64,000 bases of DNA from Burkholderia anthina (lineage in GTDB: Bacteria > Pseudomonadota > Gammaproteobacteria > Burkholderiales > Burkholderiaceae): the NCBI RefSeq assembly GCF_902498995.1, contig NZ_CABVLY010000025.1:1-64000 (forward strand), read 5' to 3'. Below the pieces are notes generated by a model that ran no database searches, was not told the DNA's origin, and worked only from the letters and a program-made list of their open reading frames with translations. Both the position numbers and the translations under genes were made by a program. The first letter of the stretch is position 1; the number at the start of each line of letters is the position of its first letter. This document shows, piece by piece, positions 26,777 through 36,903 of this stretch.

Positions 26777-29473
26777 ATGTCCGCTGTACCGAACGAAGTG
26801 ATGAAGTATGTCGCCGCCGAACGTGACGACGACCCGCAAGAAACCGTTGAATGGCTCGAGTCGCTCGACGGCGTGATCTCCTCCGTGGGCACCGGCCGCG
26901 CGCACTACCTGATCGAAAAGCAGATCGAATTCGCTCGCATGCACGGCGAACACCTGCCGTTTTCCGCCAATACCCCGTACATCAACACGATTCCGGTCGC
27001 AGCCCAGGCGAAGATCCCGGGCGACCAGGACGTCGAGCACCGCATCCGTTCGTACACGCGCTGGAACGCGCTGGCGATGGTGCTGCGCGCCGGCAAGGAC
27101 ACGAACGTCGGCGGCCACATCGCGTCGTTCGCGTCGGCCGCGACGCTCTACGACGTCGGCTACAACCACTTCTGGCACGCGGCGTCCGACCAGCACGGCG
27201 GCGATCTCGTGTTCGTGCAGGGCCACTCGTCGCCGGGCGTGTATTCCCGCGCGTTCCTGCTCGGCCGCCTGAAGGAAGAGCAGCTCGACAACTTCCGTCA
27301 GGAAGTCGACGGCAACGGCATTTCGTCGTACCCGCACCCGTGGCTGATGCCGGACTTCTGGCAGTTCCCGACCGTGTCGATGGGTCTCGGCCCGATCATG
27401 GCGATCTACCAGGCCCGCTTCATGAAGTACCTGCAGGCGCGCGGCATCGCGAAGACGGAAGGCCGCAAGGTGTGGGCGTTCCTCGGCGACGGCGAGACGG
27501 ACGAACCGGAATCGCTCGGCGCGATCGGGATGGCGAGCCGCGAGAAGCTCGACAACCTCGTGTTCGTGATCAACTGCAACCTGCAGCGTCTCGACGGCCC
27601 GGTGCGCGGCAACGGCAAGATCATCCAGGAACTCGAATCGGAATTCCGCGGCGCCGGCTGGAACGTGATCAAGGTCATCTGGGGCAGCCGCTGGGATGCG
27701 CTGTTCGCACGCGACAAGTCGGGCGCGCTGATGCGCCGCATGATGGAAGCCGTCGACGGCGAATACCAGACGTACAAGTCGGAGTCGGGCGCGTTCGTGC
27801 GCGAACACTTCTTCAACACGCCTGAACTGAAGGCGCTGGTCGCCGACTGGTCCGACGACGACATCTGGGCGCTGAACCGCGGCGGCCACGATCCGCACAA
27901 GATCTACGCGGCGTTCCACGAAGCCACGCACACGAAGGGCGCGCCGACCGTCATCCTCGCGAAGACCATCAAGGGCTACGGGATGGGCGAGTCGGGCCAG
28001 GCGATGAACATCACGCACCAGCAGAAGAAGCTGCCGGTCGAGCAACTGAAGAAGTTCCGTGACCAGTTCCGCCTGCCGATCACCGACGAGCAGATCGCCG
28101 ACGTGCCGTACCTGAAGTTCGAGGAAGGCTCGAAGGAACTCGAATACATGCGCCAGAAGCGCATGGACCTCGGCGGCTACCTGCCGCATCGCCGCGAGAA
28201 GGCGACGTCGCTGCCGGTGCCGGCGCTCGACGCGTTCGAGCCGCTGCTGAAGGGCACGGGCGAAGGCCGCGAGATCTCGACGACGATGGCGTTCGTGCGC
28301 GTCCTGAACATCCTGCTGAAGGACAAGACGCTCGGCAAGCGCGTCGTGCCGATCGTCCCGGACGAATCGCGTACGTTCGGCATGGAAGGCCTGTTCCGCC
28401 AGATCGGTATCTGGAACCAGGAAGGCCAGAAGTACGTGCCGGAAGATTCCGACCAGCTGATGTTCTACAAGGAATCGGAAACCGGCCAGATCCTGCAGGA
28501 AGGCATCAACGAAGCGGGCGGCATGTGCGACTGGATCGCGGCGGCGACGTCGTATTCGACGCACGGCGAGATCATGGTGCCGTTCTACATCTTCTACTCG
28601 ATGTTCGGCTTCCAGCGGATCGGCGACCTGGCATGGGCCGCGGGCGACATGCGCTCGCGCGGCTTCCTGCTCGGCGGCACCGCAGGCCGTACGACGCTGA
28701 ACGGCGAAGGCCTGCAGCACGAAGACGGTCACTCGCTCCTGTGGGCGGCATCGGTGCCGAACTGCGTGAGCTACGACCCGACGTTCGGCTACGAACTCGC
28801 CGTGATCATCCAGGACGGTCTGCGCCGCATGGTGCAGGACCAGGAAGACGTGTACTACTACATCACGGTGATGAACGAGAACTACGAGCACCCGGCGATT
28901 CCGCAGGGCGAGCACGTGGCTGCCGACATCATCAAGGGCATGTACGCGTTCAAGAAGGCCGACGCCGACAAGAAGGCGCCGCGCGTGCAACTGCTCGGCG
29001 CGGGCACGATCTTCAACGAAGTGATCGCCGCCGCCGACCTGCTGAAGAACGACTGGGGCGTTGCCGCCGATCTGTGGAGCGTGCCGAGCTTCACCGAACT
29101 CGCGCGTGAAGGTCACGAAATCGAGCGCTGGAACCTGCTCCATCCGACCGAAGAGCGTCGTCTGTCGCACGTCCAGAAGTGCCTGAAGGACACGCAAGGT
29201 CCGGTCATCGCGTCGACCGACTACGTGCGCGCGCTGGTCGACCAGATCCGTGGCCAGATCGACCGCCGCTTCGTCGTGCTGGGCACGGACGGCTTCGGTC
29301 GTTCGGACACCCGCGAGAAACTGCGTCACTTCTTCGAAGTCGACCGTCACTGGGTTACCGTCGCCGCGCTCAACGCGCTGGCCGACGAAGGCACGATCGA
29401 GCGCAAGGTGGTCGCGGAAGCGATCGCCAAGTACAACCTCGATCCGTCGAAGCCCAACCCGATGACCGTTTAA
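26777..29473 (+). CDS. aceE: Pyruvate dehydrogenase E1 component, homodimeric type
   Basis: 898 residues, matching the large alpha2-type E1 of proteobacteria. It decarboxylates pyruvate with thiamine diphosphate and reductively acetylates E2 lipoate. The ThDP/Mg motif [10 protein letters not shown] begins at residue 237 and closes with NCN at 266-268. The chosen ATG is preceded by AGGAG, and the product starts [20 protein letters not shown], as in Burkholderia homologues; an upstream open frame to 26570 covers the promoter and is not coding. It is first in the aceE-aceF-lpdA cluster and 70 bp from aceF. Confidence 0.97.
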   Translation: MSAVPNEVMKYVAAERDDDPQETVEWLESLDGVISSVGTGRAHYLIEKQIEFARMHGEHLPFSANTPYINTIPVAAQAKIPGDQDVEHRIRSYTRWNALAMVLRAGKDTNVGGHIASFASAATLYDVGYNHFWHAASDQHGGDLVFVQGHSSPGVYSRAFLLGRLKEEQLDNFRQEVDGNGISSYPHPWLMPDFWQFPTVSMGLGPIMAIYQARFMKYLQARGIAKTEGRKVWAFLGDGETDEPESLGAIGMASREKLDNLVFVINCNLQRLDGPVRGNGKIIQELESEFRGAGWNVIKVIWGSRWDALFARDKSGALMRRMMEAVDGEYQTYKSESGAFVREHFFNTPELKALVADWSDDDIWALNRGGHDPHKIYAAFHEATHTKGAPTVILAKTIKGYGMGESGQAMNITHQQKKLPVEQLKKFRDQFRLPITDEQIADVPYLKFEEGSKELEYMRQKRMDLGGYLPHRREKATSLPVPALDAFEPLLKGTGEGREISTTMAFVRVLNILLKDKTLGKRVVPIVPDESRTFGMEGLFRQIGIWNQEGQKYVPEDSDQLMFYKESETGQILQEGINEAGGMCDWIAAATSYSTHGEIMVPFYIFYSMFGFQRIGDLAWAAGDMRSRGFLLGGTAGRTTLNGEGLQHEDGHSLLWAASVPNCVSYDPTFGYELAVIIQDGLRRMVQDQEDVYYYITVMNENYEHPAIPQGEHVAADIIKGMYAFKKADADKKAPRVQLLGAGTIFNEVIAAADLLKNDWGVAADLWSVPSFTELAREGHEIERWNLLHPTEERRLSHVQKCLKDTQGPVIASTDYVRALVDQIRGQIDRRFVVLGTDGFGRSDTREKLRHFFEVDRHWVTVAALNALADEGTIERKVVAEAIAKYNLDPSKPNPMTV

Positions 29474-29543
29474 CGCACACGCGCCGTGTGACGCCGCGCG
29501 CCGCTTCCGGGAGGGGCGCGCGCGGCCATGGAGACACAAAAAG

Positions 29544-31184
29544 ATGAGTCAAGCGATCGAAGTGAAGGTGCCGGATATCGGCGATTACAAGGACGTGCCC
29601 GTCATCGAGGTGCTCGTCAAGGTGGGCGACACGGTCGAGCCCGAGCAGTCGCTCGTCACGCTCGAGTCGGACAAGGCGACGATGGATGTCCCGAGTCCGG
29701 CGGCCGGCACGGTCAAGGAAGTGAAGATCAAGGTGGGCGATTCCGTGTCGGAAGGCTCGCTGATCATCCTGCTCGAAGGCGGCGCCGCGGCGCAGGTGAA
29801 CGGCGCGGCCGCACCGGCAGCGGCTCCGGCGGCAGCGCCCGCACCGGCCGCCGCCGCTCCGGCTGCGGCACCGGCCGCATCGGGCGGCACGCTCGAAGTG
29901 AAGGTGCCCGACATCGGCGACTACAAGGATGTTCCGGTGATCGAGATCGGCGTGAAGGTCGGCGACACGGTCGAGAAGGAGCAGTCGCTCGTCACGCTCG
30001 AGTCGGACAAGGCGACGATGGACGTGCCGAGCCCGGCCGCCGGCGTCGTGAAGGAAATCAAGGTCAAGGTGGGCGACTCGGTATCGGAAGGCACGCTGAT
30101 CGTGCTGCTCGAAGCCGCAGGCGCACCGGCTGCCGCCGCGCTGCAGGCAAGCGCGCCGGCGCCGGCCGCTGCTGCGCCGGCGCCCGCTGCCGCACCGGCA
30201 CCCGCAAAGGCTGCACCGGCGCCGGCTGCTGCCGCGCCGGCCGCCGCTGCGTCGGGCGAATACCGCGCAAGCCACGCGTCGCCGTCGGTGCGCAAGTTCG
30301 CGCGCGAACTCGGCGTCGAAGTCGCACGCGTGCAGGGTAGCGGTCCGAAGGGCCGTATCACGAAGGACGACATCACGGGCTTCGTGAAGGGCGTGATGAC
30401 GGGCCAGCGCGCAGCGCCGGGCGCAGCAGCTGCGCCGGCGGGCGGCGGCGAGCTGAACCTGCTGCCGTGGCCGAAGGTCGACTTCTCGAAGTTCGGCCCG
30501 TTCGAGGCGAAGCCGCTGTCGCGCATCAAGAAGATCTCGGGCGCGAACCTGCATCGCAACTGGGTGATGATCCCGCACGTCACGAACAATGACGAAGCGG
30601 ACATCACCGAGCTCGAAGCACTGCGCGTGCAACTGAACAAGGAACACGAGAAGGCGGGCGTGAAGTTCACGATGCTCGCATTCGTGATCAAGGCGGTCGT
30701 CGCGGCGCTGAAGAAGTTCCCGACCTTCAACGCGAGCCTCGACGGCGACAACCTGGTGTTCAAGCAGTACTACCACGTCGGTTTCGCCGCGGACACGCCG
30801 AACGGTCTCGTCGTGCCGGTGATCCGCGATGCGGACAAGAAGGGCCTCGTCGATATCGCGAAGGAAATGGCCGAACTGTCGAAGGCGGCGCGCGACGGCA
30901 AGCTGAAGCCGGACCAGATGCAGGGCGGCTGCTTCTCGATCTCGTCGCTCGGCGGGATCGGCGGCACCAACTTCACGCCGATCATCAACGCGCCGGAAGT
31001 GGCAATCCTCGGGTTGTCGCGCGGCCAGATGAAGCCGGTGTGGGACGGCAAGCAGTTCGTGCCGCGCCTGACGCTGCCGCTGTCGCTGTCGTATGACCAT
31101 CGCGTCATCGATGGCGCGGAAGCCGCGCGGTTCAATGCGTATCTCGGGGCGTTGCTCGGGGATTTCCGTCGCATCATTCTTTGA
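29544..31184 (+). CDS. aceF: Pyruvate dehydrogenase E2, dihydrolipoyllysine acetyltransferase
   Basis: 546 residues. Two N-terminal lipoyl domains carry lipoylated Lys44 and Lys156 (both [15 protein letters not shown]), each followed by a long Ala/Pro swinging-arm linker. The E1/E3-binding domain is at about 243-278 ('[19 protein letters not shown]'), and the C-terminal acetyltransferase core has HRVIDG near residue 515-520. It forms the 24-mer core that passes acetyl groups to CoA. Two lipoyl domains here versus three in E. coli; the third of this complex sits on E3 (lpdA). RBS-like GGAGA precedes the ATG. Confidence 0.97.
   Translation: MSQAIEVKVPDIGDYKDVPVIEVLVKVGDTVEPEQSLVTLESDKATMDVPSPAAGTVKEVKIKVGDSVSEGSLIILLEGGAAAQVNGAAAPAAAPAAAPAPAAAAPAAAPAASGGTLEVKVPDIGDYKDVPVIEIGVKVGDTVEKEQSLVTLESDKATMDVPSPAAGVVKEIKVKVGDSVSEGTLIVLLEAAGAPAAAALQASAPAPAAAAPAPAAAPAPAKAAPAPAAAAPAAAASGEYRASHASPSVRKFARELGVEVARVQGSGPKGRITKDDITGFVKGVMTGQRAAPGAAAAPAGGGELNLLPWPKVDFSKFGPFEAKPLSRIKKISGANLHRNWVMIPHVTNNDEADITELEALRVQLNKEHEKAGVKFTMLAFVIKAVVAALKKFPTFNASLDGDNLVFKQYYHVGFAADTPNGLVVPVIRDADKKGLVDIAKEMAELSKAARDGKLKPDQMQGGCFSISSLGGIGGTNFTPIINAPEVAILGLSRGQMKPVWDGKQFVPRLTLPLSLSYDHRVIDGAEAARFNAYLGALLGDFRRIIL
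29643..29686 (+). repeat. 44-bp exact direct repeat, copy 1 (lipoyl domain 1 of aceF)
   Basis: Identical base for base to 29979-30022, 336 bp away; encodes the region around the lipoyl lysine. Confidence 0.9.
29979..30022 (+). repeat. 44-bp exact direct repeat, copy 2 (lipoyl domain 2 of aceF)
   Basis: Second copy of the repeat at 29643-29686. Recombination between copies would delete or add exactly one lipoyl domain in frame (336 bp is divisible by 3). Confidence 0.9.
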
Positions 31185-31271
31185 TGAGCTGAGGGCTCTC
31201 GCGGGGCGTGGTTTTTTGTCGGTTCGCCGTGCCCCGTCGTTGAACCTGTTTTGCTAACGGTCTGCTAGCGT

Positions 31272-31325
31272 CGCCCCTGCGCGGGGCGGCGGTTACTTTT
31301 CTTTGTCTTCCAAAGAAAAGTAACC
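31272..31325. repeat. REP-like palindromic element between aceF and lpdA
   Basis: Two hairpins back to back: CGCCCC-N5-GGGGCG (31272-31288), then a perfect 15-bp stem GGTTACTTTTCTTTG with its complement (31291-31305/31311-31325) and TCTTC loop. From memory, very similar GGTTACTTTTCTTTG palindromes are scattered between genes in Burkholderia genomes; only one copy lies in this window. The 269-bp gap holds no gene. Confidence 0.75.
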
Positions 31326-31453
31326 AAAAGAAAGGCGCGTCCTTGGGCGGACGGCAAAGGTGGTCCTGCCCAGCGTCGCGTTCTCTTGTCTGGCCGTCGT
31401 TCAGCGGTTGAGCCCTCTCCCTCTGTCAGTAGCTAAACAAGAAGGGGACGTAT

Positions 31454-33220
31454 ATGAGTCTCATCGAAGTCAAGGTTCCGGATATCGGCGATTTCAGCGG
31501 CGTCGATGTCATCGAAGTCAACGTGAAGCCGGGCGACGTGATCGAAAAAGAGCAAACGCTCATCACGCTCGAATCGGACAAAGCCTCCATGGAAGTGCCC
31601 AGCGACGTCGCCGGCACGGTCAAGGAAGTCAAGGTCAAGGCCGGCGAGAAAGTCTCGCAAGGCACGGTCATCGCCCTCGTCGAAGCATCGGCAGGCGCAG
31701 CCGCTCCCGCGAAAGCACCGGAGCCGGCAAAGCCCGCAGCCGCTCCGGCCGCGGCACCGGCAGCCGCCCCGGCACCGGCGCCGCAAGCCGGCAGCTACGC
31801 CGGCGCAGCCGACATCGAGTGCGACATGCTCGTGCTCGGCGCCGGCCCCGGCGGCTACTCGGCTGCCTTCCGCGCAGCCGACCTCGGCATGAAGACGGTG
31901 CTCGTCGAACGCTACTCGACGCTCGGCGGCGTGTGCCTGAACGTCGGCTGCATCCCGTCGAAGGCACTGCTGCACACGTCGCTCGTCGTCGAAGAAGCCG
32001 CGGCACTCGCGTCGCACGGCATCACGTTCGGCGCGCCGCAGGTCGACCTCGACAAGCTGCGCGACTTCAAGGGCGGCGTCGTCAAGAAACTGACGACGGG
32101 CCTCGCCGGCATGGCGAAGGCGCGCAAGGTCGAAGTCGTGACCGGCGTCGGCGCGTTCGTCGATCCGTTCCACATGGAAGTGCAGGGCGAGAACGGCAAG
32201 AAGGTCGTCAGGTTCAAGCAGGCGATCATCGCCGCCGGCTCGCAAGCGGTGAAGCTGCCGTTCATGCCGGAAGACCCGCGCGTCGTCGATTCGACGGGCG
32301 CACTCGAACTGCGCCAGCTGCCCAAGCGCATGCTGGTGATCGGCGGCGGCATCATCGGCCTCGAAATGGCAACGGTGTACTCGACGCTCGGCGCCGAGAT
32401 CGACGTGGTCGAAATGATGGACGGCCTGATGATGGGCGCGGACCGCGATCTCGTGAAGGTCTGGGAAAAGTACAACGCGAAGCGCTTCGGCAACGTGATG
32501 CTGAAGACCAAGACGGTCGGCGCGGAAGCGAAGGAAGACGGCATCTACGTGAAGTTCGAGGGCGAAAAGGCCCCGGCGGAAGCGCAGCGCTACGACCTCG
32601 TGCTCGTCGCGGTGGGCCGCAGCCCGAACGGCAAGAAGATCGGCGCGGACAAGGCAGGCGTGGCCGTCACCGACCGCGGCTTTATCGACGTCGACAAGCA
32701 GATGCGCACGAACGTCCCGCACATCTTCGCGATCGGCGACGTCGTCGGTCAGCCGATGCTCGCGCACAAGGCCGTGCACGAAGGCCACGTCGCAGCGGAA
32801 GCGGCACACGGCGAGAAGGCATACTTCGACGCGCTGCAGATTCCGTCGGTGGCGTACACCGATCCGGAAGTGGCATGGGCCGGCAAGACGGAAGACCAGT
32901 GCAAGGCCGAAGGCATCAAGTACGGCAAGGCCGTGTTCCCGTGGGCCGCGTCGGGCCGCGCGATCGCTAACGGCCGCGACGAAGGCTTCACGAAGCTGAT
33001 CTTCGACGAGGAAACCCATCGCGTGATCGGCGGCGGCATCGTCGGCCTGAACGCGGGCGACCTCATCAGCGAAGTGTGCCTCGCCGTTGAAATGGGCGCG
33101 GACGCGGAAGACATCGGCAAGACGATCCATCCGCACCCGACGCTCGGCGAATCGGTCGGCATGGCCGCCGAACTGTACGAAGGCGTCTGTACGGACCTGC
33201 CGCCGCAACGCAAGAAGTAA
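31454..33220 (+). CDS. lpdA: Dihydrolipoyl dehydrogenase (E3) with N-terminal lipoyl domain
   Basis: 588 residues, about 110 longer than plain E3 because a lipoyl domain (1-77, Lys43 in [11 protein letters not shown]) and an Ala/Pro linker (80-118) are fused in front. The flavoprotein part has the FAD motif GAGPGGY (129-135), redox disulfide Cys161/Cys166 in [13 protein letters not shown], an NAD site '[12 protein letters not shown]', and the dimer-interface HPHPT near the C-terminus. It reoxidises dihydrolipoate on E2 with NAD+. GAAGGGG lies a few nt upstream of the ATG. A strong terminator follows, closing the pyruvate dehydrogenase cluster. Confidence 0.96.
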   Translation: MSLIEVKVPDIGDFSGVDVIEVNVKPGDVIEKEQTLITLESDKASMEVPSDVAGTVKEVKVKAGEKVSQGTVIALVEASAGAAAPAKAPEPAKPAAAPAAAPAAAPAPAPQAGSYAGAADIECDMLVLGAGPGGYSAAFRAADLGMKTVLVERYSTLGGVCLNVGCIPSKALLHTSLVVEEAAALASHGITFGAPQVDLDKLRDFKGGVVKKLTTGLAGMAKARKVEVVTGVGAFVDPFHMEVQGENGKKVVRFKQAIIAAGSQAVKLPFMPEDPRVVDSTGALELRQLPKRMLVIGGGIIGLEMATVYSTLGAEIDVVEMMDGLMMGADRDLVKVWEKYNAKRFGNVMLKTKTVGAEAKEDGIYVKFEGEKAPAEAQRYDLVLVAVGRSPNGKKIGADKAGVAVTDRGFIDVDKQMRTNVPHIFAIGDVVGQPMLAHKAVHEGHVAAEAAHGEKAYFDALQIPSVAYTDPEVAWAGKTEDQCKAEGIKYGKAVFPWAASGRAIANGRDEGFTKLIFDEETHRVIGGGIVGLNAGDLISEVCLAVEMGADAEDIGKTIHPHPTLGESVGMAAELYEGVCTDLPPQRKK

Positions 33221-33254
33221 CGCGACCGGCATGGCCGGCGTCACGCCGGCCAGG

Positions 33255-33299
33255 AAAAACGCCGCCGCCCGGGAAATCCGGACGGCGGCGTTTTGTTTT
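33255..33299 (+). terminator. Rho-independent terminator after lpdA
   Basis: 12-bp stem AAAACGCCGCCG / CGGCGGCGTTTT (33256-33267/33283-33294) with a smaller inner CCGG stem, then TTTTGTTTTG. Confidence 0.88.
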
Positions 33300-33380
33300 G
33301 TTCGCGGTCAGCGGCTGCTCGGCACGTTCCGTGCCGGCCGGCGATGGCCCGCAAGGCGTGTGCGTTCCGGCGCCGGAAAC

Positions 33381-33404
33381 GAAAAAGCCGCGCAGTGCGC
33401 GGCT
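33381..33404 (-). terminator. Terminator of phaP
   Basis: 8-bp stem AGCCGCGC / GCGCGGCT with 3-nt loop; on the minus strand it runs into TTTTTCG just after the phaP stop. Confidence 0.8.
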
Positions 33405-33424
33405 CTTTCAGGAGCAGGGGACGC

Positions 33425-33991
33425 TTACGCGGCCGGCTTGCTCGTGCGGCGCGATGCAGCAGCGCTCGCAGCCTTCGTCGCGACAGCGGCAGCCGCGTTG
33501 AAGTTCGTTTCAGCGATCTCGACGGCTTGCTTGGCAGCCTTCTGAACCGTTTCGTACGTCGTGTTCGCGGCGTTCAGTGCCGACTTCAGTGCGGCAACAG
33601 CCGTTTCCGAACCGGCCGGGGCGTTCTTCGCGACGTTGTCGACGAGGGCCTGGACCTTCTTGTTCTGCTCTTCAAATTGCGCTTCTGCAACCTTCGCGAA
33701 TTCGGCTTGCGTCGACGACGCGATTTCATACAGGTGACGGCTGTACGACAGAACCTTTTCCGCGACCGGTTGCGACAGGCTCGCTTGCAGCGCGATCAGC
33801 TCTTGCGCGTCCTTCACCGACAGCAGGCGCTGGGCGTTTTCCTGGCTCTCCGTCAGCGTCGACTTCACGACTTGCAGGTTCAGTTCGATCAGCTTTTCGA
33901 CGCCTTCGAATGCCTTGGTCGTCAGACCGAACAGGCTTTCGAGGTTGGCTTTCTGGGCGGCGGCGATTTGCTCGGGGGTCAGCAAGGACAT
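33425..33991 (-). CDS. phaP: Phasin family protein (PHB granule-associated)
   Basis: 188 residues from the ATG at 33991, which has AGGAG 7 nt upstream; the longer in-frame start at 34120 would run through the promoter. The product begins [20 protein letters not shown] and is almost wholly helical and Ala/Gln/Glu-rich ('[19 protein letters not shown]', '[25 protein letters not shown]'), as in phasin_2 proteins that coat polyhydroxybutyrate granules. The low-complexity C-terminus is '[15 protein letters not shown]'. Strong promoter, clean SD and own terminator fit an abundant protein. The promoter is flanked by 12-bp inverted repeats, probably a repressor target. Confidence 0.92.
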   Translation of the reverse strand: MSLLTPEQIAAAQKANLESLFGLTTKAFEGVEKLIELNLQVVKSTLTESQENAQRLLSVKDAQELIALQASLSQPVAEKVLSYSRHLYEIASSTQAEFAKVAEAQFEEQNKKVQALVDNVAKNAPAGSETAVAALKSALNAANTTYETVQKAAKQAVEIAETNFNAAAAVATKAASAAASRRTSKPAA

Positions 33992-34068
33992 GTCAAGCTC
34001 CTGAAAAGCGATCGCGTCGATCGCAGGGGGAAAGGGCACTACGCTGGGGAATCTCGGTGCCGCGTGCT

Positions 34069-34080
34069 TTGTGCAACGCA
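34069..34080. promoter_or_regulatory. phaP operator arm, promoter-downstream
   Basis: TTGTGCAACGCA, exact reverse complement of the arm at 34131-34142; lies at about +7 to +18 of the phaP transcript. Confidence 0.65.
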
Positions 34081-34092
34081 GCAATGAGTCGT

Positions 34093-34120
34093 ATTTTAGG
34101 GCAGAGAAAAGTCTTGTCAA
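34093..34120 (-). promoter_or_regulatory. Sigma-70 promoter of phaP
   Basis: On the minus strand TTGACA (consensus -35) - 16 bp - TAAAAT; start site near 34086, giving a leader of about 95 nt. Confidence 0.8.
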
Positions 34121-34130
34121 GTATTTTTTG

Positions 34131-34142
34131 TGCGTTGCACAA
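34131..34142. promoter_or_regulatory. phaP operator arm, promoter-upstream
   Basis: TGCGTTGCACAA, exact reverse complement of 34069-34080; lies about 10 bp upstream of the -35. The two arms enclose the promoter, as expected for a repressor such as PhaR. Confidence 0.65.
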
Positions 34143-34581
34143 TCGCGACAAATTATCGATAAAACAACAAGTTATCGTGGTCGTCCGGAATCGGTTTCAG
34201 GCGCGATCCCACATGGTGCGCACCGCGGCGGGGCAGGCGCGCCGCACCATGATCTTGCACAGGTAAACCTGACAGGCGTGTGGAACGTTATGCTTCTGTT
34301 CCTGTCGAAAAGCGCGTCGTTTCAATGCGCGTGCCGTGGCGACGTGCCGCCGCCGCAGCCAAGACCGGTGCCGATGGCACACCGAGCGCCGGATACGTAC
34401 TTTCCCCGCTTTAATTCGTCGCCGAAGTGACGTTATCTCAATTAACCGTGTGGTAATCGGGAAACGGGTGCTGTCGGGCAGCGCATCTCATCGATTTTTT
34501 CAATGGGAGCGGAAGGGGCGATCGATCACGATCGAGCGACCCTTACATTCCGGTTTAACGACGATCGGTAAGTGCCTAATA

Positions 34582-34610
34582 TTGCTCTTTTTTTCAGCTT
34601 TAACTACACT
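34582..34610 (+). promoter_or_regulatory. Promoter of pbpG
   Basis: TTGCTC - 17 bp - TACACT; start site near 34617, about 30 nt before the ATG. Confidence 0.6.
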
Positions 34611-34645
34611 TGCGGAAACCTCCCGCCCGCTTTGTCCAGACCCCA

Positions 34646-35794
34646 ATGAAAGCCGAATCGTTTTCACCCCGCAGATTGTTGCAGAGCATGACGCTCGCCA
34701 CGGCTGTGTCGGTCGCCGTCGCCTTGCTGGCGACCGCCGCGCCCGCTGACGCCTTTGCTGCCACTGCGAACACCCACCACGCCGCCAAAAAGACTGCCTC
34801 CGCTTCGTCCACGAAGAAGAAGTCGGTCAAGGCCGCGTCCGAAAAATCCGCCAAGGTCGCATCGGCCGATGCGCCGCGTGCGAAGGCGTCGCGCAAGCGC
34901 GTGACGCTCGCGTCGAACGTGCACGGCCATCGTGGCGCGGTCCGCAAGGTCGCGTTCCAGCCGCGCCGGCCCACCGTGGGTCAGGCGTTCGGCCTGCACG
35001 ACACGCCGGACGCGCTCGCGCTGCGCTCGAGCGTCGCGTACGTCGTCGACCAGAACACCGGCGAGCCGCTGTTCGACAAGAATTCGCACGCCGTCGTGCC
35101 GATCGCGTCGATCTCGAAGCTGATGACGTCGATGGTCGTTCTCGACTCGAAGGCGCCGATGAACGAACAGATCGAAGTCACCGACGAAGATCGCGACTAC
35201 GAGAAGAACACGGGCTCGCGCCTGTCGGTCGGCTCGGTCCTGTCGCGTGAAGACATGCTGCACATCGCGCTGATGGCTTCGGAAAACCGCGCCGCGGCTG
35301 CGCTGTCGCGTTACTACCCGGGCGGCCGTCCGGCGTTCATCGCCGCGATGAACGCGAAGGCCAAGGCGCTCGGGATGACCGACACGCACTTCGAGAATTC
35401 GACCGGTCTGTCGAGCTCGAACGTGTCGAGCGCGCGCGACCTCGTGAAGATGGTCAACGCCGCGTACCAGTACCCGATGATCCGTCAGTTCTCGACCGAT
35501 CGTACGTACGACGTGTACACGGGCAAGCGCAACCTGGTCTACAACAGCACGAACGCGCTGATCCGCGGCAATGGCTCGTGGGACATCGGTCTGCAGAAGA
35601 CGGGCTTCATCAATGAAGCAGGCGAATGTCTCGTGATGCAGGCGACGATCCATGGCCGGCCGATGGTGATGGTGCTGCTCGATTCGTTCGGCAAGTATTC
35701 GCGCTTTGCCGATGCGGCGCGCCTGCGCAACTGGCTCGATGCCGGCGGCGGCGAGCGCCTGACGGCGGCCAATACGGCGAACGGCGGTACCTGA
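34646..35794 (+). CDS. pbpG: D-alanyl-D-alanine endopeptidase (PBP7/PbpG type)
   Basis: 382 residues from the ATG at 34646; an earlier in-frame TTG at 34610 lies in the -10 element and is rejected. It has a signal peptide (hydrophobic 12-38, cleavage near ADAFA) and a Lys/Ala-rich spacer (about 45-105). The serine-peptidase S11 domain has SISK (Ser155, Lys158), SEN (212-214) and KTG (318-320). It is a periplasmic, low-molecular-mass penicillin-binding protein that trims peptidoglycan cross-links. The basic spacer is unusual and may bind the cell wall. It converges on the IclR gene at a shared terminator. Confidence 0.92.
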   Translation: MKAESFSPRRLLQSMTLATAVSVAVALLATAAPADAFAATANTHHAAKKTASASSTKKKSVKAASEKSAKVASADAPRAKASRKRVTLASNVHGHRGAVRKVAFQPRRPTVGQAFGLHDTPDALALRSSVAYVVDQNTGEPLFDKNSHAVVPIASISKLMTSMVVLDSKAPMNEQIEVTDEDRDYEKNTGSRLSVGSVLSREDMLHIALMASENRAAAALSRYYPGGRPAFIAAMNAKAKALGMTDTHFENSTGLSSSNVSSARDLVKMVNAAYQYPMIRQFSTDRTYDVYTGKRNLVYNSTNALIRGNGSWDIGLQKTGFINEAGECLVMQATIHGRPMVMVLLDSFGKYSRFADAARLRNWLDAGGGERLTAANTANGGT

Positions 35795-35846
35795 TCGGGC
35801 TTCGGCGGTTCGCCGCCGTATGCCGGGATCCCCGCGATCGCCGTAA

Positions 35847-35882
35847 CGAAAAAAAGCCCCGCAATCGCGGGGCTTTTTTTCG
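35847..35882. terminator. Bidirectional terminator between pbpG and the IclR gene
   Basis: Perfect 16-bp stem with A7 on the left and T7 on the right (core GCCCCGC / GCGGGGC) and AATC loop; works on both strands. Confidence 0.93.
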
Positions 35883-35911
35883 TTCGGCTGCGGCGCAGCG
35901 GGTGGCAGCGC

Positions 35912-36721
35912 TTATGCGTGCCGCTGCAGCCCGTCCGTGTCCTTCGCGGGCGCGGGCCGGTAGCCGAGCGATTCCGAGATGGTGAGCGCGGTGCGGCTCA
36001 ACTGGCCGAGCCAGGCGTCCTGCAGGCGGTCGGCCGGGGCCGACAGCGACAGCCCGGCGACGAGCTTGCCCGAATCGTCGTAGATGCCGGCCGCGATACA
36101 GCGCACGCCGAGCTCCAGCTCCTCGTTGTCGCGTGCGCACGATTGCTGGCGAACGAGCGTCAGCTCGCGCTCGAGCTTCGCGATGTCGGTGATGCTGTTC
36201 TGCGTGTGGCCGGACAACCCCGTGCGCGTTGCGTAGGCGCGCACGCGCGAGGTTTCGTCGACCGCGAGAAACAGCTTGCCGACCGACGTGAGGTGCAGCG
36301 GCGCGCGGCCGCCGATCGCGCGGACGACCTGCATCCCCGAGCGCTCCGAATACGCGCGCTCGATATAGACGATCTCGTCGCCCTGACGTACCGACAGGTT
36401 GACGGTCTGGCCGGTGAGGCGGTGCAGCTCGCGCATCGGCATCAGCGCCGCGTCGCGTACCGACAGGCGCGCCTTCACGAGATTGCCGAGCTCGAGCAGC
36501 CGCATGCCGAGCCGGTACGTACCGGGATCGGAGCGGTCGACGAGGCGGCAGGTCACCATGTCGTTGAGGATGCGGTGTGCGGTCGACGGATGCAGATCCG
36601 TGCGCTGCGCAAGCTCCTTCAGGCTGACGGGGTCGCTGTGCGCAGCAAGCGCGTCCAGCAGCCGCATCATGCGTTCGATCACCTGGATCGACGTTTTGGA
36701 ATCCGGGGTGGGTTGGCTCAT
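35912..36721 (-). CDS. IclR family transcriptional regulator
   Basis: 269 residues. The N-terminal winged helix-turn-helix (about 10-70) includes 'SLKELAQRTDLHPSTAHRILNDMV'; the C-terminal IclR effector domain (about 80-255) includes 'LHLTSVGKLFLA' and 'RQQSCARDNEELELGVRCIAAGIYD'. It is divergent from lutAB with 182 bp between starts, so it is the likely regulator of lactate utilisation, perhaps with lactate or a related acid as effector; this is inference from position. A minus-strand TACAAT (36764-36769) may be its own -10. Confidence 0.9.
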   Translation of the reverse strand: MSQPTPDSKTSIQVIERMMRLLDALAAHSDPVSLKELAQRTDLHPSTAHRILNDMVTCRLVDRSDPGTYRLGMRLLELGNLVKARLSVRDAALMPMRELHRLTGQTVNLSVRQGDEIVYIERAYSERSGMQVVRAIGGRAPLHLTSVGKLFLAVDETSRVRAYATRTGLSGHTQNSITDIAKLERELTLVRQQSCARDNEELELGVRCIAAGIYDDSGKLVAGLSLSAPADRLQDAWLGQLSRTALTISESLGYRPAPAKDTDGLQRHA

Positions 36722-36847
36722 GTCGGGGGAGAATCGGTTGACGCGTCAAGCGGTGTTGCGTCGATTGTATCTCGTATCGTGAAAAAAGCGAACGCCGTTC
36801 GAGGAAGTCCTCGCATCTGGCGGTGTGCGCTTGCGTGTGCGCCGGCG

Positions 36848-36876
36848 TTGGTCTTGCCGGTCAAACGGCGGATAAT
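36848..36876 (+). promoter_or_regulatory. Promoter of lutAB
   Basis: TTGGTC - 17 bp - GATAAT; start site near 36883, followed by AAGGAG (36893-36898) and the ATG at 36904. Confidence 0.6.
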
Positions 36877-36903
36877 GAGAGCCGTTTTCTCGAAGGAGCG
36901 CGT

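Larger units (their letters stand above)
33992..34645. other. Long intergenic region between phaP and pbpG
   Basis: 654 bp. Its phaP end holds a sigma-70 promoter and paired operator arms; its pbpG end holds a promoter at 34582-34610. In between are a 9-bp inverted repeat CATGGTGCG / CGCACCATG (34212-34220/34243-34251) and three TTATCG/CGATAA elements near 34154-34175. The middle is AT-richer than the genes. No credible gene is visible; a 46-codon frame at about 34290 lacks a ribosome site. Confidence 0.5.

Noticed and set aside
34154-34175. Three TTATCG/CGATAA elements resembling DnaA boxes
   Set aside because: They lack the TTATCCACA core and there are no replication genes nearby; not an origin.
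34290-34430. Possible 46-residue protein in the phaP-pbpG gap
   Set aside because: No ribosome site, no recognisable features, and AT-richer codon use unlike neighbours.
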